From the NCBI RefSeq assembly GCF_003335505.1, contig NZ_QPEX01000017.1:1-64000 (forward strand): a stretch of 64,000 nucleotides of DNA. Reading direction: 5' to 3'. Under the pieces are notes generated by a model. That model searched no databases, had not been told where the DNA came from, and saw only the letters and a list, made by a program, of their open reading frames with translations. The translations under genes were made by a program, and so were the position numbers. The DNA is from Bremerella cremea. Its GTDB lineage: Bacteria > Planctomycetota > Planctomycetia > Pirellulales > Pirellulaceae. How positions within the stretch are numbered: position 1 is the stretch's first letter; each line of letters opens with the position of its first letter. Shown here piece after piece: positions 38,182 through 47,125 of this stretch.

Positions 38182-38682
38182 GTGAACGACCCTGAGTTAT
38201 TCGAGCAATTTGAACTTCCCGACTTACATCAGATGTACATGCAAATGGCCCTGCAGCAAGCCGAGCAAGCTGCCCGTGTGGACGAGGTGCCGGTCGGGGC
38301 AATCATTGTGCATGAAGGAAGCGTGATTGCAGCCGCCCATAACCAGCGTGAAATGCTCCGCGATCCAACGGCCCATGCAGAAATGATTGCGATCACCCAA
38401 GCGGCAGAAGCGGTCGGTGGATGGCGGCTGGAAAACTGTTTGCTGTACGTTACGCTCGAACCTTGTCCGATGTGCGCTGGGGCGATTTTACAGGCGCGGA
38501 TTCCGGTGGTCGTGTACGGTGCACTCGATCCGAAAGCAGGCGCAGTCGATTCGCTATTTCACATGCTCAACGACAATCGGCTGAATCACCGCTGCCAGGT
38601 GGTGCCTGGTATTTTGCAGGAAAGGTGCGGCCAGATATTGACCGACTTCTTCAAACAACGCCGCGCCGAAGGGAAAAAGTGA
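38182..38682 (+). CDS. tadA: tRNA-specific adenosine deaminase
   Basis: About 166 residues of a zinc-dependent deaminase that converts A34 to inosine in tRNA-Arg. Catalytic motifs are HAEMIAI (zinc His and proton-shuttling Glu) and PCPMCAGA (two zinc Cys). The substrate loop [17 protein letters not shown] fits TadA. The GTG start (VNDPELFEQ) is preferred because an upstream ATG lies inside the preceding terminator hairpin; an ATG 18 codons downstream is also possible. A 10-bp hairpin overlaps the stop codon. Confidence 0.92.
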   Translation: MNDPELFEQFELPDLHQMYMQMALQQAEQAARVDEVPVGAIIVHEGSVIAAAHNQREMLRDPTAHAEMIAITQAAEAVGGWRLENCLLYVTLEPCPMCAGAILQARIPVVVYGALDPKAGAVDSLFHMLNDNRLNHRCQVVPGILQERCGQILTDFFKQRRAEGKK

Positions 38683-38696
38683 GCTTACTTTTTCCC
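38671..38696 (+). terminator. Hairpin overlapping the tadA stop codon
   Basis: A perfect 10-bp stem (GGGAAAAAGT/ACTTTTTCCC) with a 6-nt loop includes the stop codon. Only a weak T-rich stretch follows, so it may act as an mRNA-stabilising structure or a weak terminator. Confidence 0.45.
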
Positions 38697-38760
38697 AGAC
38701 GATTTTATTGAGAAGTGAAAGGTGGATGAGCTTCGCTTCGCCGTGAGGTAAATGCTGCCA

Positions 38761-40215
38761 CTAACGGGCCGAGGCTGCCTTGGCTTCTTTTAGCTGTTGA
38801 GCTTCTGGCAGCACCTTATAAAACGGATCGAGCGGGTAACAGCCAGAGATCAAGCCTTTGCGTGGCCCCGAAGTACAATCGCTGAACGTGCGGCAGATTT
38901 TCTTACGCGGCATGGTCCCTTCTTCCAGCGTCACCTGGGGCAGTTCTGGCAGGGAGAGAACCATGCGGCCCAGCCCCACACTATCGACCCAGCCTGCACG
39001 CACAACCGCTTGGGCGACATGCGGAACGTATTCTTGCAGGTAGGTATAACCGGTCCCCACCATCGCCAAACTAGGGACGGCCTGTTTGCAATCGCGCACG
39101 GCCTCGATCTGACGCACAACGCCTAGCAGTGGATCTTCGGGCGGTGGATAGCCGTCGGTGGGTGGGAAGATGGCTGGACGCTGAATATGCGGGTTGTAGT
39201 AGGGACTGCCCGCCGAAAGATTCACGGCGAACACGCCTTCGGCTTCCAGCAGCTTGAGCAGTTGAATCGGTTCGCTCAAGTCCATTCGTTCTGGATCGTC
39301 GGCATCGACGCCGAAGCCAAACTGATACGGCAGCAGGCTCGCGTAGTCGATCGGCTCGCCTGCTTCTGGGCCGGCATGAAATGGAATCAAGTCGAAGATA
39401 CTTAAGCGAACCCCAATCAAAAGGCCGGGACATTCCTGCTTGATCCGCCGAATGATCGTCAGCAGCAGACGCGTTCGCCCATCGAAGTCGCCTCCAAATC
39501 GGCCTGGCCGCTGCCGAGCGCTGAGGAACTCATGCAACAAGTAACCGTGGCAACACTTCACATCAACAAAGTGAAAACCGAGTTGCTGGGCCAGCTTGGC
39601 CGCACGAACGAAGTTATCGATTAACTCGTCAAGCTGATCATCAGTCCAAATTGCCGAGTCGTCGTCGGGAGCAATGCCAACACGCCCGTCGAGAACCGGG
39701 TGGTGGTAGGCGATCCGTGGCTCGGCGAGATGTTTTTGATTGGGACGGCAATAGCGGCCTGAGTGCGTTAACTGCAAGCCAACAAGCAAATCGGACGGAT
39801 CTCCGATTTCTTTTCGATGTGTACTGACTAACGCATCGAACAGCTTCTCCAGACCAAAACGATTCGACTCGGTGCCGAGCGTTTGATTGGGATTGGCTCG
39901 CCCATCTTCCTGAACCGCAGCCGCTTCTCCCCCCCAAATCCACTTGGCGCCACTACGGCCAAAGTTCTCCCACCGGCGAATCGTATACTCGCTCGGCGAG
40001 CCATCCGGGTTGGCGTCCCAACCTTCCATAGGGTGAATACACCACCGATTGCCCATGGTGAAACCGCCAGCCGTTAAAGGAGCGGCCATAGGCGAACCTT
40101 GCTCACGCGTCAGAATCGTATCGTCGCACGGCAACTCGAGCCCTAATTCCGCCAAACGTTGTTGAAATGTAGCGACGGTTTTTAACTGGGCGACTTTGAT
40201 ATAACGACTACTCAT
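38761..40215 (-). CDS. Old yellow enzyme family NADH:flavin oxidoreductase
   Basis: A 484-residue FMN-dependent TIM-barrel enzyme. Visible features are the N-terminal FMN segment (GNRWCIHPMEGWDANPDG), GLQLTHSGRYCRPN, the active-site barrel strand FVDVKCCHGYLLHEFLSARQ with RPGRFGGDFDGR, and GVRLSIFDLIPF. The C-terminal Cys-containing stretch (KICRTFSDCTSGPRKGLISG) resembles the cluster-binding linker of dienoyl-CoA reductases, but no second flavin domain follows. The electron acceptor is unknown. It follows uvrD on the same strand with 7 nt between them, so they are probably co-transcribed. Confidence 0.9.
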   Translation of the reverse strand: MSSRYIKVAQLKTVATFQQRLAELGLELPCDDTILTREQGSPMAAPLTAGGFTMGNRWCIHPMEGWDANPDGSPSEYTIRRWENFGRSGAKWIWGGEAAAVQEDGRANPNQTLGTESNRFGLEKLFDALVSTHRKEIGDPSDLLVGLQLTHSGRYCRPNQKHLAEPRIAYHHPVLDGRVGIAPDDDSAIWTDDQLDELIDNFVRAAKLAQQLGFHFVDVKCCHGYLLHEFLSARQRPGRFGGDFDGRTRLLLTIIRRIKQECPGLLIGVRLSIFDLIPFHAGPEAGEPIDYASLLPYQFGFGVDADDPERMDLSEPIQLLKLLEAEGVFAVNLSAGSPYYNPHIQRPAIFPPTDGYPPPEDPLLGVVRQIEAVRDCKQAVPSLAMVGTGYTYLQEYVPHVAQAVVRAGWVDSVGLGRMVLSLPELPQVTLEEGTMPRKKICRTFSDCTSGPRKGLISGCYPLDPFYKVLPEAQQLKEAKAASAR

Positions 40216-40222
40216 GCGTGTT

Positions 40223-42523
40223 TTAACTTGTGGCAGCAGGTCGGAGTTCGGAAAAGGCCAGCACGAATTTTTTCGTCTCTTGCTCGCCTGTCAGGAATTT
40301 GACCGTCGCCGTTCGTTTGGCCCCCTCGCCACTCATCGCGATAATCTTGCCCAATCCGTAAGTCGGATGTAGGACAGCCATCGATTGATGAAATCGTTCT
40401 GGATCGGATTTCGGACGCGAAGATTGCGGTCCTTTTACCATGTCTGCGGCGGTCATCAGCATTTTAGTGTAAGCCGAGCCACTCTCGCTTGGCGAGTCGC
40501 TGGAAAAATCGCCCGATTCGCCAACTTGGCTGAAGTCGTCCTCGGGGATGTCATGCACGGCATCCCAATCTTCCCTGGATATAGCGACTGGCCGACCAAG
40601 TTGGGCCTGGAAGTCCATTTCCTCGCGAGGCAGTTCAAAGAGGAAATTACTTGGTACGGTCATCTGGCGACGCCCACGGAAATCTCGCTGATTGGCCGTG
40701 CTTAGTTCGAGTTCTTCTTGAGCCCGCGTGATCCCCACAAACAAGAGTCGGCGTTCTTCTTCAAGCTGTGCATCCGAGTCTTTGGAGCGTTCGTGCGGCA
40801 GCAGCCCTTGCTCGACCGCTACGATAAACACCCACGGAAACTCTAAGCCTTTAGCGGCGTGCAGGGTCATCAAGGTCACTCGATCTAGTTCGGTATCGAA
40901 CTCGTCCGTCTCGTTTACTAGGGCTTTATCTTCGAGGTATTGCTCGAGCGTACCATCTTCTGGGTGTTGGATATCAAATTCTCGCGCGGACGAGAGAAGC
41001 TCTTCGATATTTTCTAGGCGAGTCAGGTCGTCCTCGTCCTCAGAATTTTCAAACTGAGCTCGATAGCTACTTTCGGTCAGGATTGCTCCCAGGATCTCTT
41101 CGACCGGTTCGTTGATCTTCAGCGAGATGCGGTCGAAAAGGGCCACGAACTTCGCTACGGCTACCGCGGCTCGTTTGCTAAGCGACTCGATCATGCCTGC
41201 TTCTCTGGCAGCTTCCATCATCGAAATACCGTGATCCAACGCATGAACTTGCAGCTTCAAGATCGTTGACTTGCCAATCCCACGCGTTGGCGTGTTGACG
41301 ATGCGCGAGAAGGCCACGTCGTCGCGTGGGTTGTTCATTAGCATGGCATAGGCCAGAACATCTTTGATTTCTTTGCGGTGATAAAACTCGACCCCGCTGA
41401 CAATCATGTAAGGAATGCCTTGCTGGCGAAGAGCTTCTTCGTAGGCCCGCGATAAGGCATTCACTCGATAAAAAATGGCGAAGTCGCGTGGGCGTCGTTT
41501 GCCTTGGGCAACCTGGGCGGCGATTCGCGTCGCAATTGCCTGGGCCTCTTCGTGGCTGGTGGCATAAGTCAATAAGCGAACCGGTTGGCCGGCTGGCAGT
41601 TCGGTGAACAGCGATTTCTTCTTGCGGCGTTTGTTGTGCCCAATCAAGTGATCGGCGACCGCAAGAATGTTGGGCGTGCTGCGGAAGTTCTGTTCCAGCC
41701 GGACAACATTGACCCGCTGGAAGTCTTTCTCAAAGTCGAGAATGTTGTTTAGGTTCGCTCCGCGCCAGCCGTAAATCGATTGATCGGGATCGCCTGTCAC
41801 GCCCAAGTTGGGGAACTGCTGCGAGAGCGACCGTACCAGGAGATATTGCACTAGGTTCGTATCTTGATATTCGTCGACCAGAATGTAGCGGAAACGCTCG
41901 TCTAACGCTGCACGCAACTCTTCGTTCTCTTGCAACATCTGGGCGACGAGCATCAGCATGTCGTCGAAATCGACCGCGTTAGCAGCCCGGAGCTGTCGCT
42001 GATACTCTGGGTAAACATCGCGCACAATTGCACTGATCGCGCTGGCCGAGTCGGCTTCGTACCGCTCCGGCAGCACCATGTTGTTTTTGGCCCAGCTGAT
42101 CGCGCGGGCAATTTTTTCTGGCGTAGCGTGCGAGGTCGAGATTTCTTCGGTTTGCAGGGCTCGCTTTAAAATCTGCAACGAATCAGACGTGTCGTAAATC
42201 GTGTAGTTCGAATCGAGTCCGACAAGGTTCGAATAGTTACGCAGCAGCCGCGCACAGAAGCGGTGAAACGTGCTGATCCAAACCGTGCTTTGCGGGGCTA
42301 AGCGTTCGACACGGGAACGCATTTCTTCGGCGGCTTTGTTGGTAAACGTCAGTGCCACGATTTGCGACGAGTAGACACCGCTTTGCAGCATGTGGGCGAT
42401 GCGATGCGTGACGACACGTGTCTTTCCACTGCCAGGGCCTGCGAGAACTAACAAAGGGCCATCAACGTGCGCAACCGCTTGCTGCTGCGACTCGGTCAGG
42501 CCATGAAACAAGGGATCGGTCAT
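40223..42523 (-). CDS. uvrD: UvrD/PcrA-type superfamily 1 DNA helicase
   Basis: A 766-residue 3'-5' helicase for repair and replication-fork maintenance. All motifs are present: GPGSGKT (Walker A), FTNKAAEEM, VDEYQDTN (Walker B), GDPDQSIYGWRGAN, LEQNFRST, LMTLHAAKGLEFPWVF and RRLLFVGITRAQEEL. The C-terminal Tudor-like segment HPTYGLGKIIAMSGEGAKRT is typical of PcrA. Length fits the family. Confidence 0.96.
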   Translation of the reverse strand: MTDPLFHGLTESQQQAVAHVDGPLLVLAGPGSGKTRVVTHRIAHMLQSGVYSSQIVALTFTNKAAEEMRSRVERLAPQSTVWISTFHRFCARLLRNYSNLVGLDSNYTIYDTSDSLQILKRALQTEEISTSHATPEKIARAISWAKNNMVLPERYEADSASAISAIVRDVYPEYQRQLRAANAVDFDDMLMLVAQMLQENEELRAALDERFRYILVDEYQDTNLVQYLLVRSLSQQFPNLGVTGDPDQSIYGWRGANLNNILDFEKDFQRVNVVRLEQNFRSTPNILAVADHLIGHNKRRKKKSLFTELPAGQPVRLLTYATSHEEAQAIATRIAAQVAQGKRRPRDFAIFYRVNALSRAYEEALRQQGIPYMIVSGVEFYHRKEIKDVLAYAMLMNNPRDDVAFSRIVNTPTRGIGKSTILKLQVHALDHGISMMEAAREAGMIESLSKRAAVAVAKFVALFDRISLKINEPVEEILGAILTESSYRAQFENSEDEDDLTRLENIEELLSSAREFDIQHPEDGTLEQYLEDKALVNETDEFDTELDRVTLMTLHAAKGLEFPWVFIVAVEQGLLPHERSKDSDAQLEEERRLLFVGITRAQEELELSTANQRDFRGRRQMTVPSNFLFELPREEMDFQAQLGRPVAISREDWDAVHDIPEDDFSQVGESGDFSSDSPSESGSAYTKMLMTAADMVKGPQSSRPKSDPERFHQSMAVLHPTYGLGKIIAMSGEGAKRTATVKFLTGEQETKKFVLAFSELRPAATS

Positions 42524-42780
42524 CCATCAACCTCTAGGGGGAGGACGCTAGCGTCACAACTTGAAAGCAACGCTAGCACTACCTTGGGTAGTTTCCGTAA
42601 ATTTTTCCGAATCTGGTATTCAATGCTAAAGAAATGAGTATAGTAATTCCCACTGCAACGCGAGACCCTCACTGACCCGTTTCCTATTCGTAAGAATTGA
42701 GGTGGCTTGCATTGCGAGAAAAGTGGCTCTAGGGATGGGCCGCATTACAACTTTTTCATCTTGCGACAGGGAGGGAACCC

Positions 42781-43065
42781 ATGCCACGAATTCCTCTGAA
42801 TTCAGCTGACCAGCAACACGACGATCTGTTGGCTAAGCTCGAAATGAGTACTGCGGAAATCGGATTGACCGTCCGCACTACGAATTGCCTTGAGGAAAAG
42901 GGCATCTTCACCGTTCGCGATTTGCTCAATTGCACGCCCGCCGATTTGTTGAGTATTTCCAACTTCGGCGAAAAGACCCTCGACGAGGTCTACTCGGCGC
43001 TGGAAAGCGTTGGGTTCTATCGTCATACCCGCCAACTTGCTCGTGCGACGGCTGCAGCCGTTTAA
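42781..43065 (+). CDS. Free-standing RNA polymerase alpha C-terminal domain protein
   Basis: A 94-residue protein made almost entirely of an alpha-CTD: IGLTVRTTNCLEEKGIFTVR, then DLLSISNFGEKTLDEVYSAL. The helix-hairpin-helix residues that touch UP-element DNA and activators in RpoA are recognisable (RTTNCL, NFGEKT). There is no N-terminal alpha domain, so it cannot assemble polymerase. It may bind DNA or compete with or supplement the polymerase alpha-CTD. The ATG has GGGAGGG upstream. It is monocistronic between divergent and convergent genes. Confidence 0.9.
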   Translation: MPRIPLNSADQQHDDLLAKLEMSTAEIGLTVRTTNCLEEKGIFTVRDLLNCTPADLLSISNFGEKTLDEVYSALESVGFYRHTRQLARATAAAV

Positions 43066-43107
43066 CGTGTTGGTTTGGCCCCAGGTTCCCTTGATCGGGT
43101 CGATCGG

Positions 43108-44367
43108 TTACTTGGCGCCTATTTGATAACAGCGAACCGGCCCTCCGCGCTGGCCGGACTCGCGGACTAGCAGCATTCCACCGCTCAAGGCGGGCAAAGC
43201 CCAAACGGTGTCTTTGCCCGCCTGGAAGCGGCTGAGCTCTTGAAACTTCTGCGGATCGGGCTTGAAGAGGATTGCGGCTCCATCATTCTTCACCGCAATC
43301 AATTTTCCATCGGCGTAAATCAGGTGGGAAGTGCCAAAGCCCGCTTCTGACCACATCACTTTGCCGGTAGCCAGTTCCACACAGCGAAGCTCGGCCCGGC
43401 CAAGATCTTCCCGTCCATGTACCCCATACAGATAATCACCGACCAAAATCGGGGTGTTGTAGTGGCTTGAAAGGGAGTCGTCGTTTTCCCAAATGGGCTT
43501 GAACTGAGTCTTTTCGAGTTCGACTAGCCTCGATCCAACTCCGTAATTGGAAGTGACAAACAGTTTATTCCCTGAAACAAGCGGAGTTGCTGCATTGACT
43601 GTCGGGCCGCGTTGACCAAACGGGAAGCCGTATAGAATTCTTCCCGTGAATGGGTCGAACAAAAGCGTTTGAAACCGGGTAACGAAAACGGCATAGGGAC
43701 GATCGGCAATCGTGGCCATGGTTGGCGAAGAATAACTGGCCCCATCGTTCCCGGCTCGCCAGGCAAACTGGCCATCTTTCAGAGTTACGGCTACGACCGC
43801 CGCGTTGTCGCGCCCGCCGACATTGGTCAAAACAAGCTTGTCGTAAACGATGGGAGTGCTGCCGAATCCAAAATAACCTTCCTGCGCCCCAAACTCTCGG
43901 GCTAGGTCGACGGCCCAGCGAATCTTGCCGGTTTCGCGATTGATGCAACGCAATTGGCCTGCCGCTCCGAAGACAACCACCGAATCGTCCGTGACAACCG
44001 GTGTGCAACGAGGGCCATCATCTGGATTGATCGAGGCGCGGTACGAGGCCGGCATATCGCACGTCCAGATGCGCTCCCCCGTTTTCAGATCGACGGCGTC
44101 CAATAGCTCCGAACTCGATTGCCGGTGGAAAAGATAAACCACGTCATCTTTCACCGCCGGACCAGCATAGCCGGTGCCCAGGTCGCGTCGCCAAAGCTCT
44201 TGAGGGCCATCTTCGGACCATTTGTCGGGCAGCTTTTCGTTTTCGGCATGCCCATTACGATGAGGCCCTAGGATTTGTGGCCAATCGCCAGCCTGGGTGG
44301 TAGGGACCAGAGCCGCAGCAATCAGCAATGCGGCAAGCGATTTCCAGGGGAATCGGCGGTGAATCAT
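43108..44367 (-). CDS. Secreted PQQ-repeat beta-propeller protein
   Basis: A 419-residue protein with a signal peptide (PWKSLAALLIAAALVPTTQA) followed by DWPQILGPHRNGHAENEKLP, the standard opening of planctomycete PQQ-like propellers. Repeats such as LKTGERIWTCDM, ETGKIRWAVDL and ATGKVMWSEAGF are BamB-like blades. No quinone-binding dehydrogenase residues are evident, so it is probably a structural or binding propeller. The start was set at the ATG before the signal peptide; about 110 upstream in-frame codons look non-coding. Confidence 0.88.
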   Translation of the reverse strand: MIHRRFPWKSLAALLIAAALVPTTQAGDWPQILGPHRNGHAENEKLPDKWSEDGPQELWRRDLGTGYAGPAVKDDVVYLFHRQSSSELLDAVDLKTGERIWTCDMPASYRASINPDDGPRCTPVVTDDSVVVFGAAGQLRCINRETGKIRWAVDLAREFGAQEGYFGFGSTPIVYDKLVLTNVGGRDNAAVVAVTLKDGQFAWRAGNDGASYSSPTMATIADRPYAVFVTRFQTLLFDPFTGRILYGFPFGQRGPTVNAATPLVSGNKLFVTSNYGVGSRLVELEKTQFKPIWENDDSLSSHYNTPILVGDYLYGVHGREDLGRAELRCVELATGKVMWSEAGFGTSHLIYADGKLIAVKNDGAAILFKPDPQKFQELSRFQAGKDTVWALPALSGGMLLVRESGQRGGPVRCYQIGAK

Positions 44368-44536
44368 GAGAGAATCCTGACGTGTGTCGGTGCCGTAGGG
44401 TGCGAATGCAGTTATATTTAGCATGGTATCGCGCAGGCGAGTTCCAATCCAATGGCCCGCTGCTTGTCTAATCGCCTGCTCAGGAATGCTTCGAAGCGGC
44501 AAAGCTGAAGGATTTTGGCCGAAGAATAGACCATTT

Positions 44537-45850
44537 ATGCCACGCTGGTTTCGCATCTGGGAGAAAAAACGGGGTTCTCGCCGTACGGTTTCGCGTGTCG
44601 TTGCCACGGTCGGCGAGACGTTCTTTTTCTCTGCGCTCTTCTTTTTTGGCGTTATTTTCACGGCAATGGCCGGCGCTTCGACCTGGCTCGAAACCTGGCC
44701 CATCCGAGCAATGTTCCCAGAGGTCGCCTACGTCAAGGGAGAAGGGATCGTTCAAGAGATTCGGGTGGTGGAGGTTGGAAACGAAGGGTATCCACGCTAT
44801 CGCCCGGAAGCGTTGGTCCTGATCGAGCTTCCTGAAAGGCGCTGTCTACGCTGGACGCTTCGTCGGAATGAAATCACCTTTGCTACCGCAGAAGAAGCCT
44901 GGCAGCGAATCGAAGGGTATTATCCTGGCTGGATTTATCCCGCTTGGTACGACCCGGAAAGCCCAGCTCAGAGTATTGTGTTGGAACGGACCCCGGCCTA
45001 TGGGTTGTGGGTGATCTTCCTGGTGCTGATTTCGTTCATCGTGATCGGTGGAATCGGGCTCATTTATACCCTGCTGCTAATGGGGACTTCGGTCGAACGC
45101 CGGGCTGCGATGGCTAAGAAAGCGAAAACCCTAAAGCTGCTTCGCGAGGCTATGCCAGCGGCAACTTACCCTTCCATTCCCAACGATGCCAACCTCACCA
45201 ACAGTCCAGGTGTACGCTTGGCGTTTCGCTTGCCAATCGAAGTGTCGCCCGGTTGGTGGCTGCTGGCGACGTTGATTTTTAGTTTGCTGTGGAGCGGAAT
45301 GGCAGCCGTTTTCTTTATTGCTGCTCTGGGGAAACATTTGGCCGGGAAGCCTGACTGGCTGCTTTCAATCGTGGCTTTACCCACGACGGCGATCGCGTTG
45401 GCGGCGATCTACCAGTTTTTGCGCGAAGTGACCAATCACACGCGGGTAGGGCCAACTGGATTGGAAATCTCGAACCATCCTCTTTATCCTGGCAAAGAGT
45501 ACCGTGTGTTTGTCACTCAGGCTGGGAAGATGAAGGTCAAGCATCTGCGGATTACGCTAATATGTGAAGAAGCGGCCACTTTTCTGCAAGGAACGGACGT
45601 CCGCAGCGAGACCAAGCGGGTTGCGGAAGAAGAAGTCGCGCATGCCCAAGGGTTCGAGATCAAACCCGGGATGCCGTTCGAGGCGGATTATCAATTGAAA
45701 ATCCCAGAAGGTTCGATGCATAGCTTCAAGTCGGATCACAATGCGATTCACTGGAAGCTTGTAGTACAAATCAACGCCGACCATTCAACGCGAATTAGTC
45801 GTAGCTTTCCCATTGTCGTTTATCCGGCGGAGGTCGAATCGATCCGATGA
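44537..45850 (+). CDS. DUF3592-like membrane protein
   Basis: About 437 residues with an N-terminal helix (FFFSALFFFGVIFTAMAGAS), an extracytoplasmic domain resembling DUF3592 (AYVKGEGIVQEIRVVEVGNE, then YPEW-like YYPGWIYPAWYDPESP), and three more helices between 160 and 310. A soluble C-terminal beta-rich domain follows (LEISNHPLYPGKEYRVFVTQ). The start was set at MPRWFRIW; upstream codons look non-coding. It is the first gene of a three-gene overlapping operon. Confidence 0.8.
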   Translation: MPRWFRIWEKKRGSRRTVSRVVATVGETFFFSALFFFGVIFTAMAGASTWLETWPIRAMFPEVAYVKGEGIVQEIRVVEVGNEGYPRYRPEALVLIELPERRCLRWTLRRNEITFATAEEAWQRIEGYYPGWIYPAWYDPESPAQSIVLERTPAYGLWVIFLVLISFIVIGGIGLIYTLLLMGTSVERRAAMAKKAKTLKLLREAMPAATYPSIPNDANLTNSPGVRLAFRLPIEVSPGWWLLATLIFSLLWSGMAAVFFIAALGKHLAGKPDWLLSIVALPTTAIALAAIYQFLREVTNHTRVGPTGLEISNHPLYPGKEYRVFVTQAGKMKVKHLRITLICEEAATFLQGTDVRSETKRVAEEEVAHAQGFEIKPGMPFEADYQLKIPEGSMHSFKSDHNAIHWKLVVQINADHSTRISRSFPIVVYPAEVESIR

Positions 45851-46287
45851 ATCTACCGCCAAAAATCGAAATCAAACTCGATCGTCCCAGTCGGGCCTAT
45901 TTGCCGGATGAGGAATTGATTGCCAGCTTCGAGATCAGCGGCATTTCGCCTGCTGATGTCCAGGCCATCGAGGCTTCGGTCTTGTGGTATACGGAGGGGA
46001 CCGGGGAAGAAGATTTGGCGATGCACGACTTCCGCCGGTTGTTACCGATCGATCGCAACGACGCGGACTTGACCAAACGGCGACGTTTTCAGACACGCTT
46101 GCCGCGCAGTCCACTTTCGTATCAAGGGCTGATTGTGAAAATTCGCTGGGCGATCCGTGTCCGCGTGTTTATGCAGCAGGGCAAAGAATTTATGGAAGAG
46201 GTTCCGTTTCGGCTGGGCGAATTGGAGCCTGTCGTCCCGATGGCGGCCAAGGCCCGAAGTCGAAAGCGTGCCGATGATGCGGCGTAA
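45847..46287 (+). CDS. Beta-rich hypothetical protein of the membrane/ATPase operon
   Basis: A 146-residue soluble protein (IEIKLDRPSRAYLPDEELIA, SFEISGISPADVQAIEASVL, IRWAIRVRVFMQQGKEFMEE) with alternating strands that recall an arrestin-like or Ig-like sandwich. The assignment is by pattern only. The ATG overlaps the preceding stop (ATGA), and its end overlaps the next gene by 14 nt. It resembles the C-terminal domain of the upstream membrane protein in style, so the two may pair. Confidence 0.75.
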   Translation: MNLPPKIEIKLDRPSRAYLPDEELIASFEISGISPADVQAIEASVLWYTEGTGEEDLAMHDFRRLLPIDRNDADLTKRRRFQTRLPRSPLSYQGLIVKIRWAIRVRVFMQQGKEFMEEVPFRLGELEPVVPMAAKARSRKRADDAA

Positions 46288-46891
46288 CCCATTTTCCACC
46301 TGCTTTACACGGCCAGGGCAAATCCCGTTTCATTTTCCAGCCGGGACAGCGGCCGATAAGTGCGCCGCAACGTTTGAGAAGCTCGGAGCTCAGCGTGCGA
46401 TTGTTGGGCCACATGGTAGTGGCAAGTCGACGTTGCTCGAAATGCTTTCGCCAAAGTGGAAAGAGCTAGGCTGGCGCGAGCAACGTGTCCGCCTGACAGC
46501 AGCACGAAAGCGAAAATCTATTTCTTGGGGCCAACTCGATGAAAGCAGCATTCTGGTCATCGACGGTTTCGAGCAGCTTTCGTGGTGGCAGCAACGGTGG
46601 GTGCGGGCACGGTGCTGGCAGAAGCGAGCCCGTTTGCTGGTAACGTGCCATGCGGACTGTGGCGTGCCCATTTTGCTGCGGACAGAAGTCAATTGGCCCT
46701 TGGCCTACGAATTGGCAGGCATGCTTCTGGGCGGCGATGTCACGCCTTACGAAGCCGAGCTTCGCGCGATTTGGGAAGAGGAACCTGGCAACATTCGCGA
46801 TTTCTTTTTCCGGCTGTATCACTGGTGCGAGCTGCGCGGGTTATATCGGCCAGAGCATGCGAAACCTCGTTGCCAAGCATTCGCTATCTGA
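46274..46891 (+). CDS. Small P-loop ATPase
   Basis: A 205-residue soluble NTPase with Walker A GPHGSGKST at about 44-52 and Walker B SSILVIDGFEQLSWW. A His-containing sensor-like strand (RLLVTCHADCGVPILLRTEV) comes next. The fold is ABC- or AAA-like but lacks an ABC signature. It starts at a double ATG inside the previous gene. The operon (membrane protein, sandwich protein, ATPase) suggests one membrane-associated complex. Confidence 0.82.
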   Translation: MMRRNPFSTCFTRPGQIPFHFPAGTAADKCAATFEKLGAQRAIVGPHGSGKSTLLEMLSPKWKELGWREQRVRLTAARKRKSISWGQLDESSILVIDGFEQLSWWQQRWVRARCWQKRARLLVTCHADCGVPILLRTEVNWPLAYELAGMLLGGDVTPYEAELRAIWEEEPGNIRDFFFRLYHWCELRGLYRPEHAKPRCQAFAI

Positions 46892-47125
46892 TAAAGATTC
46901 TCTCGTCGGCAACGCTTTCGTGGTCGGAAGCGTTTGACCAAGAGTTACCTCTGCCCTTGGGGAGGGGCAAAGTTGGGGAAATCAGTACGATTTTTCCTGT
47001 TCCGACTCGAGGCTGTGATCTATCCTTCACCGTCCCCATTTTTCTGCGTGGCAATGGAAAGCCCGTTTTTGCTAGTTCGATGGATCGACGACTGATGCGT
47101 TTTCAACCGGAAGGATCGTTCCCGG

